Shown: positions 1-6,629 of the stretch, in pieces
Layout of the letters: the number at the start of each line of letters is the position of its first letter
How positions within the stretch are numbered: the stretch's first letter is position 1
Source: Pseudomonadota bacterium
GTDB taxonomy: Bacteria > Pseudomonadota > Gammaproteobacteria > Burkholderiales > Thiobacillaceae
Direction of reading: 5' to 3'
NCBI GenBank assembly: GCA_021802595.1
Contig: JAJZRT010000130.1
Coordinates: 1 to 8,534 of the forward strand
DNA length: 8,534 nt
Position numbers and translations under genes: made by a program
Notes under the pieces: model-generated
The model's database searches: none
What the model was told of the DNA's origin: nothing
The model's input: the letters and a program-made list of their open reading frames with translations, nothing else

Positions 1-305
1 ATCCCGGTGGTCTCGATGATGACGCGTTCGAACGGCGGAATATCGCCCTTCTGCCGCGCCATCCACAGGTTCTTCAGTGTCGGCGACAGGCTGCCGGAAA
101 TCGTGCAGCAGACGCAGCCGCCCGACAGCAGCGCCATCGGGCCTTCCATCTTCTGCAGCAGCTGATGATCGAGCGCGACCTCGCCGAACTCGTTCATCAG
201 GATGGCCGTGCGCGGCAGCGTGCGCACCAGATGGTTCAGCACCGTGGTCTTGCCGCTGCCCAGAAACCCCGTAAGCAGCGTGATGGGAATGGGGGTGTCG
301 TGCAT
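1..305 (-). CDS. COG0523 / CobW-family (G3E) GTPase, N-terminal part
   Basis: This is the first 101 codons of a P-loop GTPase of the G3E class (CobW/YjiA/COG0523); the rest lies beyond the left edge. Visible motifs are a Walker A loop GFLGSGKTT (residues 13-21), the segment MNEFGEVALDH (about 37-47), the metal-binding CxCC motif as GCVCC (Cys64, Cys66, Cys67), and the Walker B-like ETTG at 98-101. Family members are GTP-dependent metal chaperones or insertases, several of them linked to zinc or cobalt; the metal handled here cannot be told from this fragment. The ATG at 305-303 is chosen because the conserved domain begins directly after it. A GTG one codon upstream is equally possible, since no clear Shine-Dalgarno sequence favours either and an in-frame TAA lies at 347-345. 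The gene follows dksA on the same strand after 158 bp and could be co-transcribed with it. Confidence 0.93.
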   Translation of the reverse strand, partial: MHDTPIPITLLTGFLGSGKTTVLNHLVRTLPRTAILMNEFGEVALDHQLLQKMEGPMALLSGGCVCCTISGSLSPTLKNLWMARQKGDIPPFERVIIETTG

Positions 306-364
306 CACGACGGTATTGACCTGCGTGTTGGGGTGGAAAACGGGTTATGACGCCAGCAGAAGGC

Positions 365-425
365 CGCCCGGCCGGCGTACTGTCGTGGCCGGGCGACTTT
401 CGCCCGCTGCAAGTGACCGGGCGAA
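365..425 (-). repeat. overlapping inverted repeats between dksA and the COG0523 gene
   Basis: Four segments can pair in alternative ways. Positions 418-425 pair with 399-406 (8 bp, 11-nt loop). Positions 400-406 pair with 390-396 (7 bp, 3-nt loop). Positions 387-395 pair with 365-373 (9 bp, 13-nt loop). In the minus-strand transcript these come in the order 1-2-3-4, with 1:2 and 3:4 compatible with each other and both excluded by 2:3. The block starts 39 nt after the dksA stop codon. No T-run follows the last stem, so it is not a textbook intrinsic terminator. It could be a 3' mRNA structure, a weak terminator or attenuator, or a chance product of high GC content. The pairing is read directly; any function is inference. 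Confidence 0.45.
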
Positions 426-463
426 GGCGGGCAAGGTTCCCATGGCGGGCAATGGTCGCCGTT

Positions 464-883
464 TCAGGCGTGCAGCCTTTCCTTCTTCTCGTGGCGCTCC
501 TGCGCCTCGATCGAATATTCGGCGGTGGGGCGCGCGAGCAGGCGGGGCAGCCCGATGGGGTCGCCGGTTTCCAGACACCAGCCATACTCGCCGCTGTCGA
601 TGCGCGCCAGGGCGGAATGGATCTTTTTCAGCAGCTTGCGTTCGCGGTCGCGCACGCGTTGTTCCAGCATGTGCTCCTCTTCCACGGTCGCGCGGTCGTT
701 GGGGTCGGCAAAGTTCTCGTTTTCCTTGAGGTGCTCGCCGGTGTCGGCGGCGTTGCTGAGCATCTCGTCACGCAGTGCCTCGAGACGGTCGCGGAAAAAT
801 GCGAGCTGGGCGGCGTTCATGTAGGCTGAGGCCGGCATTTTCAGCAGCGCGGCTTCGGTGAGCGGTTTGGACGTGGCAGACAT
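464..883 (-). CDS. dksA: DksA/TraR-family transcription factor with degenerate zinc finger
   Basis: A 139-residue DksA homologue. DksA enters the secondary channel of RNA polymerase and, with ppGpp, alters initiation at rRNA, tRNA and amino-acid promoters. Visible features are the AYMNAAQLAFFRDRLEALR segment (about 20-38), two coiled-coil arms, and the tip motif DPNDRA (60-65), whose two aspartates match the functional aspartates of E. coli DksA. The EEEHMLEQRVRDRERKL segment follows. The C-terminal finger keeps only Cys103 of the usual four cysteines: it reads CLET (103-106), then 17 residues, then SIEA (124-127), so CxxT-x17-SxxA replaces CxxC-x17-CxxC. This is the pattern described for zinc-independent DksA2 of Pseudomonas, and I believe it is also common in betaproteobacterial DksA. 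The ATG at 883 is preferred over upstream in-frame starts because of its ribosome binding site and the family length. It is probably co-transcribed with the downstream COG0523 gene. Confidence 0.95.
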   Translation of the reverse strand: MSATSKPLTEAALLKMPASAYMNAAQLAFFRDRLEALRDEMLSNAADTGEHLKENENFADPNDRATVEEEHMLEQRVRDRERKLLKKIHSALARIDSGEYGWCLETGDPIGLPRLLARPTAEYSIEAQERHEKKERLHA

Positions 884-888
884 GGGAA

Positions 889-893
889 CTCCA
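889..893 (-). promoter_or_regulatory. ribosome binding site of dksA
   Basis: TGGAG on the minus strand ends 5 nt before the ATG at 883-881. It fixes the dksA start against the much longer in-frame reading that stays open upstream to about 1243. Confidence 0.7.
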
Positions 894-921
894 GGCGTCT
901 TGGGCGGGTTGATGAGTGCAG

Positions 922-958
922 CCGGGCATGGGCCCGGGGCAACCGGAATGGATCCGGT
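922..958 (-). repeat. two tandem small hairpins in the dksA upstream region
   Basis: Two adjacent inverted repeats: 942-947 pairs with 953-958 (6 bp, 5-nt loop), and 922-927 pairs with 932-937 (6 bp, 4-nt loop). Read on the minus strand, both are CCGG-bounded stems with CCAT in the loop, so they resemble each other as well as being palindromic. They lie about 39-75 nt upstream of the dksA start, probably in the 5' leader or in an operator. No known operator consensus is recognised. Divergently, they lie about 120-160 nt upstream of the efflux adaptor gene. Confidence 0.4.
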
Positions 959-1080
959 GGCGGCAATTGCGCCCCGCATCATAACCCCGTCACGGTGGCG
1001 GGTGCCATCAGGGGAGGTTGAAGGCGCAGCCGCTTGACCGGGACAGCCCGAATCCGGGGGGATGGGCGATAATCCGAAAA

Positions 1081-2157
1081 ATGAAAACTTTTCTCCCGCT
1101 GACCGCCCTTCTGCTCCTGCTGGCCGCGTGTGGACGCGATGCGCCGCAGTCGGCGCCCGGGGATATCCGTCCGGTACGTGCCGAGCAGGTGGGGGTGGGC
1201 ACCGCTCAAAACGGGACGCGTTACGCCGGGGAGGTGCGCGCACGCTACGAGACCGATCTTGCGTTCCGCGTGGCGGGGCGGGTCAACGCCCGCAAGGTGG
1301 AGGTTGGCAGCCAGGTCCGGGCGGGCCAGGTCCTCGCCACGCTGGATCCGCAGGATTACGCGCTGGCGGCGAGTGCGGCGCGGGCGCGGCTCACCGCCGC
1401 CGAGGCCGAGGCCAGGCTGGCATGGCAGGACATGCAGCGCTTTGCCGAACTGCGCGCGCAGAACTTCATTTCGCAGGCGGAACTCGACCGCCGCCGGACC
1501 ACGGCCGAAGCCGCCGAGGCGCAGGCGCGCCAATTGCGCGCCGACGCCGCCCGCCAGGGCAACCAGCAGGCCTATACCCGGCTGACGGCGCCGCACGCCG
1601 GGGTGGTAACGGCCATTTCGTTCGAGGCGGGGCAGGTGGTGGCGGCCGGGCAGCCGGTGGCGAAGCTGGCACGCACCGGCGAGCTCGAGGTGCGCATCGA
1701 CGTGCCGGAAAATGCGCTCGACACACTGCGCGCTGCGCGCATGCTGCCTATCCGCCTGTGGTCGGCGCCTGACCGGACCTATGCCGGGCGGCTGCGCGAA
1801 CTGTCGCCGGTGGCCGATGCGGCCAGCCGTACCTACAGTGCCCGCATCAGCCTGCTGCATCCCGATGCGGCGGTGAAGCTGGGCATGACGGCCACGGTCG
1901 AGGTCGGCGGCGAGTCGGCCCCCAGCCTGTCGGTGGCGCAAATGGCGCTGTTCAGGATCGACGGCACGCCGCAGGTATGGGTGGTGAACCCGCAAACCCG
2001 CAAGGTGGCGGCGCGCAGCGTCCAGCTCGGCGAGCTGAGCGGTGAGCGCGCGGCCATTGTGTCGGGCCTGGCTGCGGGCGAGTGGGTGGTGACGGCGGGG
2101 GTGCACAAGCTTGCCCCCGGCCAGCAGGTCAGTCTGGTCGGCTCCGCCCGGCCATGA
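1081..2157 (+). CDS. RND efflux periplasmic adaptor lipoprotein (membrane fusion protein)
   Basis: A 358-residue membrane fusion protein of the AcrA/MexA type, which bridges an RND permease and an outer-membrane channel. The N-terminus is a lipoprotein signal: MKT, a Leu-rich core, and the lipobox LAAC with Cys17 as the acylation site, followed by Gly. Next come a first half-lipoyl segment (AGRVNARKVEVGSQVRAGQV, about residues 65-84), an Ala/Arg/Gln-rich helical hairpin (about 95-160), the second half-lipoyl segment (APHAGVVTAISFEAGQVVAAG), a beta-barrel domain, and a membrane-proximal domain ending near KLAPGQQVSLVG. The ATG at 1081 is chosen because it places the signal peptide at the very start; a TTG at 1018 would bury it. 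No good Shine-Dalgarno sequence precedes it (G-rich tract at 1056-1061 only). The stop overlaps the permease start by 4 nt. Substrate is unknown. Confidence 0.95.
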   Translation: MKTFLPLTALLLLLAACGRDAPQSAPGDIRPVRAEQVGVGTAQNGTRYAGEVRARYETDLAFRVAGRVNARKVEVGSQVRAGQVLATLDPQDYALAASAARARLTAAEAEARLAWQDMQRFAELRAQNFISQAELDRRRTTAEAAEAQARQLRADAARQGNQQAYTRLTAPHAGVVTAISFEAGQVVAAGQPVAKLARTGELEVRIDVPENALDTLRAARMLPIRLWSAPDRTYAGRLRELSPVADAASRTYSARISLLHPDAAVKLGMTATVEVGGESAPSLSVAQMALFRIDGTPQVWVVNPQTRKVAARSVQLGELSGERAAIVSGLAAGEWVVTAGVHKLAPGQQVSLVGSARP

Positions 2158-5100
2158 GCGAAACCCCGCGTTTCGCCCCCGGCCGCGGCAACCTGTCGCG
2201 CTGGGCTATCGAACACCCGGCGCTGGTGCGCTTCTTCATCGTGCTGATCCTGCTGGTCGGGGTGCGCTCCTATTTCCACCTGGGCCAGGCCGAGGATCCG
2301 CCGTTCACATTCAAGACCATGCTGGTCCAGGCGCAGTGGCCGGGGGCGACCGCACAGGAGGTGTCGGAGCAGCTGACCGAGCGGATCGAGAAAAAACTAC
2401 AGGAACTGCCCCAGATCGATTACGTGCAGAGCTACGCCAAGGCCGGCGAGACCGCGCTGTTCGTCAACCTCAAGGAAACCGTGCGCGGACACGATGTGGC
2501 GGAAGCGTGGTACCAGATCCGCAAGAAGATAGGCGACCTCAAGCCGGATCTGCCGGCCGGCGTACAGGGGCCGTTCTTCAACGACGAATTCGGCGACACC
2601 TTCGGCTCGATCTATGCCTTCACCGGCGACGGCTTCAGCCGCGAGGAATTGCGCCGCGCCGCCGAGGATGCGCAGCGCGAGGTGCGCCGTCTGCCCAACG
2701 TGGGCAAGCTCGAACTGTTCGGCATCGTGCCGGAAAAGATCTATATCGAGATCCCGGCGCAGAAGCTCGCCACGCTCGGCCTCACGCCGCAGCAGATCAT
2801 GCAGGCGGTGCAGGAGCAGAACGGCGTGGTGGCCAACGGCCGGGTGGAAAACCAGATCCTGTCGATCCCGCTGCGGGTGACCGGGGCCTATTCCGACGTG
2901 GAGCGCTTGCGCGCAACCCTCATCCGGGTCGGGTCGCACACGTTGCGGCTGGGCGATATTGCCGACGTCACGCGGCGCTACGAGGATCCGCCCGCCAGCG
3001 AAATCCGTTCGCAGGGCGAGCCGGCGATCCTGCTCGGGGTGTCGCTGGCAGAGGGTGGCGATGTGGTGGCCATGGGGCGTGCCGTGGCCGCCGCCATGGC
3101 AGCATTGCAGAAAACCTTGCCCGTGGGCATGGAAATCCAGCAGATCCACGATCAGCCGAGCATCGTCAGCCGTGCGGTCAGGCTGTTCATGCAGAGCTTC
3201 TTCGAAGCCGTCGCCATCGTTCTGGCCGTGACCTTCCTGGCGCTCAAGTGGCGCGCGGGCCTGGTGGTGACGCTGTCCATCCCGGTGGTGCTGGCGATCA
3301 CCTTCACCGCCATGTGGCTGTTCGACATCGACCTGCACCGCATCTCCACCGGCGCGCTCATCATCGCGCTCGGCCTGCTGGTGGACGACGCCATCATCGC
3401 GGTGGAAATGATGGCGCACAAGCTGGAGTCTGGCTGGGGGCGCTTCGAGGCCGCCACCTATGCCTTCCATTCGACCGCGTTTCCCATGCTCACCGGGACG
3501 CTGCTCACCGCCACCGCGTTTCTGCCGATTGCGCTGGCCAAGTCGATGGTCGGCGAATATACCTTCGCCATTTTTGCCGTGACGACGATTGCGCTGCTGT
3601 CGTCCTGGCTGGTGGCGGTGGTGGTCACGCCGTATCTCGGCCACGTTCTGTTGAAGCCGAACCATCACGTGACCGATGAGAACGCGACCTACCTCACGCC
3701 GTTCTACCGGCGTTTTCGCGCCATGGTGGCCTGGTGCGTGGCGCACCGCCGCAGCGTGATCGCGCTGACGGTGCTTGCGCTGATCGTTGGGCTGGCGGCG
3801 ATGCAGCGGGTCGAGAAACAGTTCTTTCCCCAATCCGACCGGCTGGAAATCCTGGTCGAAATGTGGCTGCCGGAAGGCGCCTCCATCGAGGCCACGCGTG
3901 CCGAAGCGATCCGGCTTGAAACCCTGTTGCGGCAGGACAGGGACGTGGCACACGTGCTCAACTACATTGGCCAGGGGGCGCCGCGTTTCGTGCTGGGGCT
4001 GGACCAGCGGCTGAACAACCGAAACTTTGCGCAACTGGTGGTAATCGCGAAGGACGTGCCGGCGCGCGAACGCGAAATCGCCCGCATCCGCAAACTGTTC
4101 GACACCGATTTTCCCAACGTGCGCGGACGCGCGGTGCGTTTCGAATACGGACCGCCAGCGGGCTATCCGGTGCAATACCGGCTGTCGGGCACCGATATTC
4201 CGCGGCTCAAGTTCGAGGCCGAAAAACTGCGCAGGATCGTCGCGGCCCAACCGCAGGTGACGGCCGTGAATCTGGACTGGAACGAGCAGTCGCTGGCGAT
4301 CCGGGTGCAGCTCGACCAGGACAAGATCAAGGCGCTCGGCCTCAGTTCGGATGCGGTCGGCCGCCTGCTGGCGCTGGAACTGTCGGGCGCGACCATCACC
4401 CAGTTCCGTGAAGACGACCGGCTGATCGACGTGGTCTTGCGTATCCCGCGCCGGGAACACCGTGATGTCGATGCGTTGAAATCGCTGCCGATCGGAAGCT
4501 TCGACGGCCAGAGCGTGACCCTGGGGCAGATCGCCACGTTGAAGCCGGTGTTCGAGGACGGCGTGATCTGGCGCCGCGACCGCCTGCCGACGATATCCGT
4601 GCGCGGCGATCCGGTGGGCAAGACGCAGCCGGCGACCATCATCGATTCGATCGCGCCGCAGGTGGCGCGATTCAAGGCCCAGCTGCCGCCCGGTTTCCGG
4701 CTGGAAATCGGCGGACCGGTGGAAAGCAGCGCCAAGGCCAACGCCGCCATCGGCGCTTCCTGGCCGTTGATCGTCATCACCACGCTGACCCTGCTGATGC
4801 TGCAGCTCGGCAATTTCTCGCGTGCCATGCTGGTGGTGCTGACGGCACCGCTCGGCATCATCGGCGTGGCGATCGCGCTACTGGTGACGGGCCAGCCGAT
4901 GGGCTTCGTGGCACTGCTGGGCATCATTTCGCTGTCCGGCATGATCATGCGCAACTCGGTGATCCTGGTCGACCAGATCCAGCAGGACGTTGCGCGCGGC
5001 CTGTCGCAGTGGGACGCGATCATCGAGTCCACAGTGCGGCGGATGCGGCCGATCAGCCTGACCGCCGCAGCGGCGGTGCTGGCGATGATTCCGCTGTCGC

Positions 5101-5222
5101 GCTCGATCTTCTGGGGGCCGATGGCAGTGGCGGTGATGGGCGGGCTGATCGCGGCGACCTTCCTCACGCTGTTCTTCCTGCCGGCACTCTATGCGGCCTG
5201 GTTCCGGGTAAGAACCGATTAG
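2154..5222 (+). CDS. RND-family efflux permease (HAE1-like inner-membrane pump)
   Basis: A 1022-residue proton-driven RND transporter of the AcrB superfamily, of normal family length. TM1 is about residues 22-38, followed by a large periplasmic porter loop. TM2-6 begin near 340, and TM4 carries GLLVDDAIIAVE with the proton-relay pair Asp411/Asp412. TM7 is about 521-548, followed by the second periplasmic loop. TM8-12 run from about 863 to the end, including GMIMRNSVILVDQ and the RRMRPISLTAAAAV loop. At the place of the conserved TM10 lysine of AcrB (Lys940), this protein has Arg933. The VDD motif points to drug or organic-compound export rather than the heavy-metal CzcA branch; the actual substrate is not readable. 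The start is ATG at 2154, overlapping the adaptor stop (ATGA), which suggests translational coupling. No outer-membrane factor gene is nearby. Confidence 0.96.
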   Translation: MSETPRFAPGRGNLSRWAIEHPALVRFFIVLILLVGVRSYFHLGQAEDPPFTFKTMLVQAQWPGATAQEVSEQLTERIEKKLQELPQIDYVQSYAKAGETALFVNLKETVRGHDVAEAWYQIRKKIGDLKPDLPAGVQGPFFNDEFGDTFGSIYAFTGDGFSREELRRAAEDAQREVRRLPNVGKLELFGIVPEKIYIEIPAQKLATLGLTPQQIMQAVQEQNGVVANGRVENQILSIPLRVTGAYSDVERLRATLIRVGSHTLRLGDIADVTRRYEDPPASEIRSQGEPAILLGVSLAEGGDVVAMGRAVAAAMAALQKTLPVGMEIQQIHDQPSIVSRAVRLFMQSFFEAVAIVLAVTFLALKWRAGLVVTLSIPVVLAITFTAMWLFDIDLHRISTGALIIALGLLVDDAIIAVEMMAHKLESGWGRFEAATYAFHSTAFPMLTGTLLTATAFLPIALAKSMVGEYTFAIFAVTTIALLSSWLVAVVVTPYLGHVLLKPNHHVTDENATYLTPFYRRFRAMVAWCVAHRRSVIALTVLALIVGLAAMQRVEKQFFPQSDRLEILVEMWLPEGASIEATRAEAIRLETLLRQDRDVAHVLNYIGQGAPRFVLGLDQRLNNRNFAQLVVIAKDVPAREREIARIRKLFDTDFPNVRGRAVRFEYGPPAGYPVQYRLSGTDIPRLKFEAEKLRRIVAAQPQVTAVNLDWNEQSLAIRVQLDQDKIKALGLSSDAVGRLLALELSGATITQFREDDRLIDVVLRIPRREHRDVDALKSLPIGSFDGQSVTLGQIATLKPVFEDGVIWRRDRLPTISVRGDPVGKTQPATIIDSIAPQVARFKAQLPPGFRLEIGGPVESSAKANAAIGASWPLIVITTLTLLMLQLGNFSRAMLVVLTAPLGIIGVAIALLVTGQPMGFVALLGIISLSGMIMRNSVILVDQIQQDVARGLSQWDAIIESTVRRMRPISLTAAAAVLAMIPLSRSIFWGPMAVAVMGGLIAATFLTLFFLPALYAAWFRVRTD

Positions 5223-5244
5223 CGTTCCGCAAGTCATACCCTGC

Positions 5245-5251
5245 AAGGAGG
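5245..5251 (+). promoter_or_regulatory. strong ribosome binding site of the lipoprotein gene
   Basis: AAGGAGG lies 4 nt before the ATG at 5256, in the 33-nt gap after the permease stop. It is a near-perfect Shine-Dalgarno sequence, so this gene probably has its own efficient initiation rather than relying on coupling to the permease. Confidence 0.8.
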
Positions 5252-5255
5252 CGCG

Positions 5256-5816
5256 ATGAAGACGCTTGGAATCGGACTGTTGCTGCTGCTGGGCGGGTGC
5301 GCCTCGCTCGAATCGACGAACCCGGCCTCGCCGTACTACGCCTATTCGACCGGCTGGGTGGCGCAGCTCGAGCGTCCTCTGGTCATTCCGGCCGGGTCCG
5401 CGACCGTGCGCCTGCAGCATGGCCAGGTTGTGCCGCGCAATGGCGTGCAGGAGCAGGATCCGTTCTGCGTGGTCGAACTGGACACGGTCAGCGACGCCCC
5501 CCAGACGCTGCAGCCGGGGCGCTTCGAGGTGCTCCGGGTCACGCGCAGCGTCAGTACACTCTTCGCCCGCGCGGCATCCATGTCCCTCATGAAGGTGCAA
5601 TTCGCGAATGACGACGACGGCGAACCGTCGTTTCTGTATTACATCACCGCCTTCCGCCTGCGCGATCCTGTGCAACCGAACCTGCGCGGCCTGACCTGCG
5701 CATGGAACCAGATGGCGCCGGGCAACCGGCCGCTGATGCGGCATCTCACCCTGGATGAGATCCGCGGCGCGCTGGGCGACTGGATACGCCTGATCCCGCC
5801 GAAGGAGACGCTGTGA
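5256..5816 (+). CDS. uncharacterised small lipoprotein between the efflux pump and PPK2
   Basis: I do not recognise the family. The product is 186 residues with a clear lipoprotein signal: MKT, a Gly/Leu core and the lipobox LGGC (residues 12-15, Cys15 acylated), followed by Ala, which would favour outer-membrane sorting. The mature part is about 170 residues and has no further membrane segment. It looks beta-rich, with alternating hydrophobic stretches (WVAQLERPLVIPAG, SATVRLQHGQVV, RFEVLRVTRSV, SFLYYITAFRLRD). Two cysteines, Cys71 (PFCVVEL) and Cys148 (LTCAWNQ), could form a periplasmic disulfide. A helix near the C-terminus (LTLDEIRGALGDWIRLI) ends the protein. It follows the RND permease by 33 nt and its stop overlaps the ppk2 GTG start by 4 nt, so an operon is likely. 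It is not an outer-membrane factor (those are about 450 residues). A role as an envelope accessory protein is only a guess from location. Confidence 0.9.
   Translation: MKTLGIGLLLLLGGCASLESTNPASPYYAYSTGWVAQLERPLVIPAGSATVRLQHGQVVPRNGVQEQDPFCVVELDTVSDAPQTLQPGRFEVLRVTRSVSTLFARAASMSLMKVQFANDDDGEPSFLYYITAFRLRDPVQPNLRGLTCAWNQMAPGNRPLMRHLTLDEIRGALGDWIRLIPPKETL
5802..5807 (+). promoter_or_regulatory. ribosome binding site of ppk2, supporting a GTG start
   Basis: AAGGAG lies inside the end of the lipoprotein gene, 5 nt before the GTG at 5813. This spacing supports the GTG, which overlaps the lipoprotein stop as GTGA, as the true start of ppk2. Confidence 0.75.
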
Positions 5817-6622
5817 AACCTGCCGATACCCGCATTGCGCCCGACAGCAAGGTCAGGCTGACCAAATGGGATGCCGACGACGACGCTATCGTCGGCAAGG
5901 ACAAGTCCACCGCGCATCAACGCCTGGATGAATATCGCGAGAGACTGGACACGTTGCAGGAGCTGCTGTTCGCCGAGGGCCGGCACAAGCTGCTGGTCGT
6001 GCTGCAGGCGATGGACACCGCGGGCAAGGATTCCACCATTCGCCACGTGTTCCAGGGGGTCGACCCGCTGGGTGTGAACGTGGCATGCTTCAAGGCGCCG
6101 ACCGCAGCGGAACTGGCGCACGACTACCTGTGGCGGGTGCATCCGCATGTGCCGGGCGCCGGGGAGATCGCCATTTTCAACCGCTCGCATTACGAGGACG
6201 TGCTGATCACGCGGGTGAACGGCTGGATCGATGCAGCCGAGTGCAAGCGCCGCTACAGGCAGATCAACGACTTCGAAAGAATGCTGGCGGAAACCGGCAC
6301 GACGATCCTGAAGTTCTATCTGCACATTTCCAGGGACGAACAGAAGAAACGCCTGGAAGAACGCCGCGATACGCCCGAGAAACAGTGGAAATTCCAGCCG
6401 GGCGACCTCGCCGTGCGGGCGAAGTGGGACGACTACATGGAGGCCTACGAGGCGGCGCTGTCGGCCACCAGCACGGCGCATGCGCCGTGGCATGTGATCC
6501 CTGCCAACAGCAAGCTGGCGCGCAACCTGATGGTATCCAGCCTGCTGGTCGAAACGCTGGAAAGTCTCGGCATGCATTATCCGCAGCCGGCCGAAGGGGC
6601 GGCCGACACGGTGATCGTTTGA
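5813..6622 (+). CDS. ppk2: polyphosphate kinase 2 family protein (PPK2, class III-like)
   Basis: A 269-residue cytosolic PPK2-type phosphotransferase, which moves phosphate between polyphosphate and nucleotides. It has a Walker A-type loop AMDTAGKDST (66-75), the following RHVFQGVDPLGVNV segment, a Walker B-type region IFNRSHYEDVL (121-131), the lid-like segment KKRLEERRDTPEKQWKF (about 178-194), and the end motif APWHVIPANSK (about 214-224). The NRSHYEDV form, rather than the DRSWYNR form of class I/II, suggests the class III group, whose studied members phosphorylate both AMP and ADP. The class is my judgement from motif memory and has not been tested by alignment. Length is normal for a one-domain PPK2. 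The start is a GTG overlapping the lipoprotein stop by 4 nt, with a good ribosome binding site, so translation is probably coupled. It ends 7 bp from the convergent c-di-GMP gene. Confidence 0.94.
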   Translation: MKPADTRIAPDSKVRLTKWDADDDAIVGKDKSTAHQRLDEYRERLDTLQELLFAEGRHKLLVVLQAMDTAGKDSTIRHVFQGVDPLGVNVACFKAPTAAELAHDYLWRVHPHVPGAGEIAIFNRSHYEDVLITRVNGWIDAAECKRRYRQINDFERMLAETGTTILKFYLHISRDEQKKRLEERRDTPEKQWKFQPGDLAVRAKWDDYMEAYEAALSATSTAHAPWHVIPANSKLARNLMVSSLLVETLESLGMHYPQPAEGAADTVIV

Positions 6623-6629
6623 AGAGGGC

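Noticed and set aside
426..452. Direct repeat GGCGGGCAA at 426-434 and 444-452 just after dksA
   Set aside because: Only two 9-bp copies in GC-rich DNA, with no third copy seen; likely chance.
978..983. TATGAT on the minus strand as a dksA promoter -10 box
   Set aside because: The hexamer is a good match, but no -35 is found at 16-18 bp (the best, ATGGCA, is 19 bp away and 4 of 6), so it is not called as a promoter.
1034..1073. TTGACC and GATAAT as a sigma-70 promoter pair for the efflux operon
   Set aside because: The 28-bp spacing is far from the 16-18 bp required.
1018..1080. Upstream TTG start for the efflux adaptor
   Set aside because: It would put 21 residues before a perfect lipoprotein signal peptide, and the GGGGAGG before it touches the TTG with no spacer.
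884..1243. In-frame N-terminal extension of dksA
   Set aside because: DksA homologues start near the chosen ATG, which has a ribosome binding site 5 nt upstream; the extension overlaps the divergent adaptor gene and is low-complexity.
979..2106. Open frame of 375 codons on the minus strand opposite the adaptor gene
   Set aside because: Arg/His-rich translation without motifs; the plus strand holds a complete lipoprotein adaptor.
2111..3679. Open frame of 522 codons on the plus strand in another frame of the permease
   Set aside because: Arg/Gly/Ala-rich frame-shifted reading of the permease with no domain.
2397..4460. Open frame of 687 codons on the minus strand opposite the RND permease
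   Set aside because: It is antisense to a well-supported permease, has a His/Arg/Gln-rich low-complexity composition and no recognisable domain; long open shadows are usual in GC-rich genes.
4163..5167. Open frame of 334 codons on the minus strand opposite the permease C-terminus
   Set aside because: Shadow of the permease gene, with skewed Ser/Arg/Thr composition and no motif.
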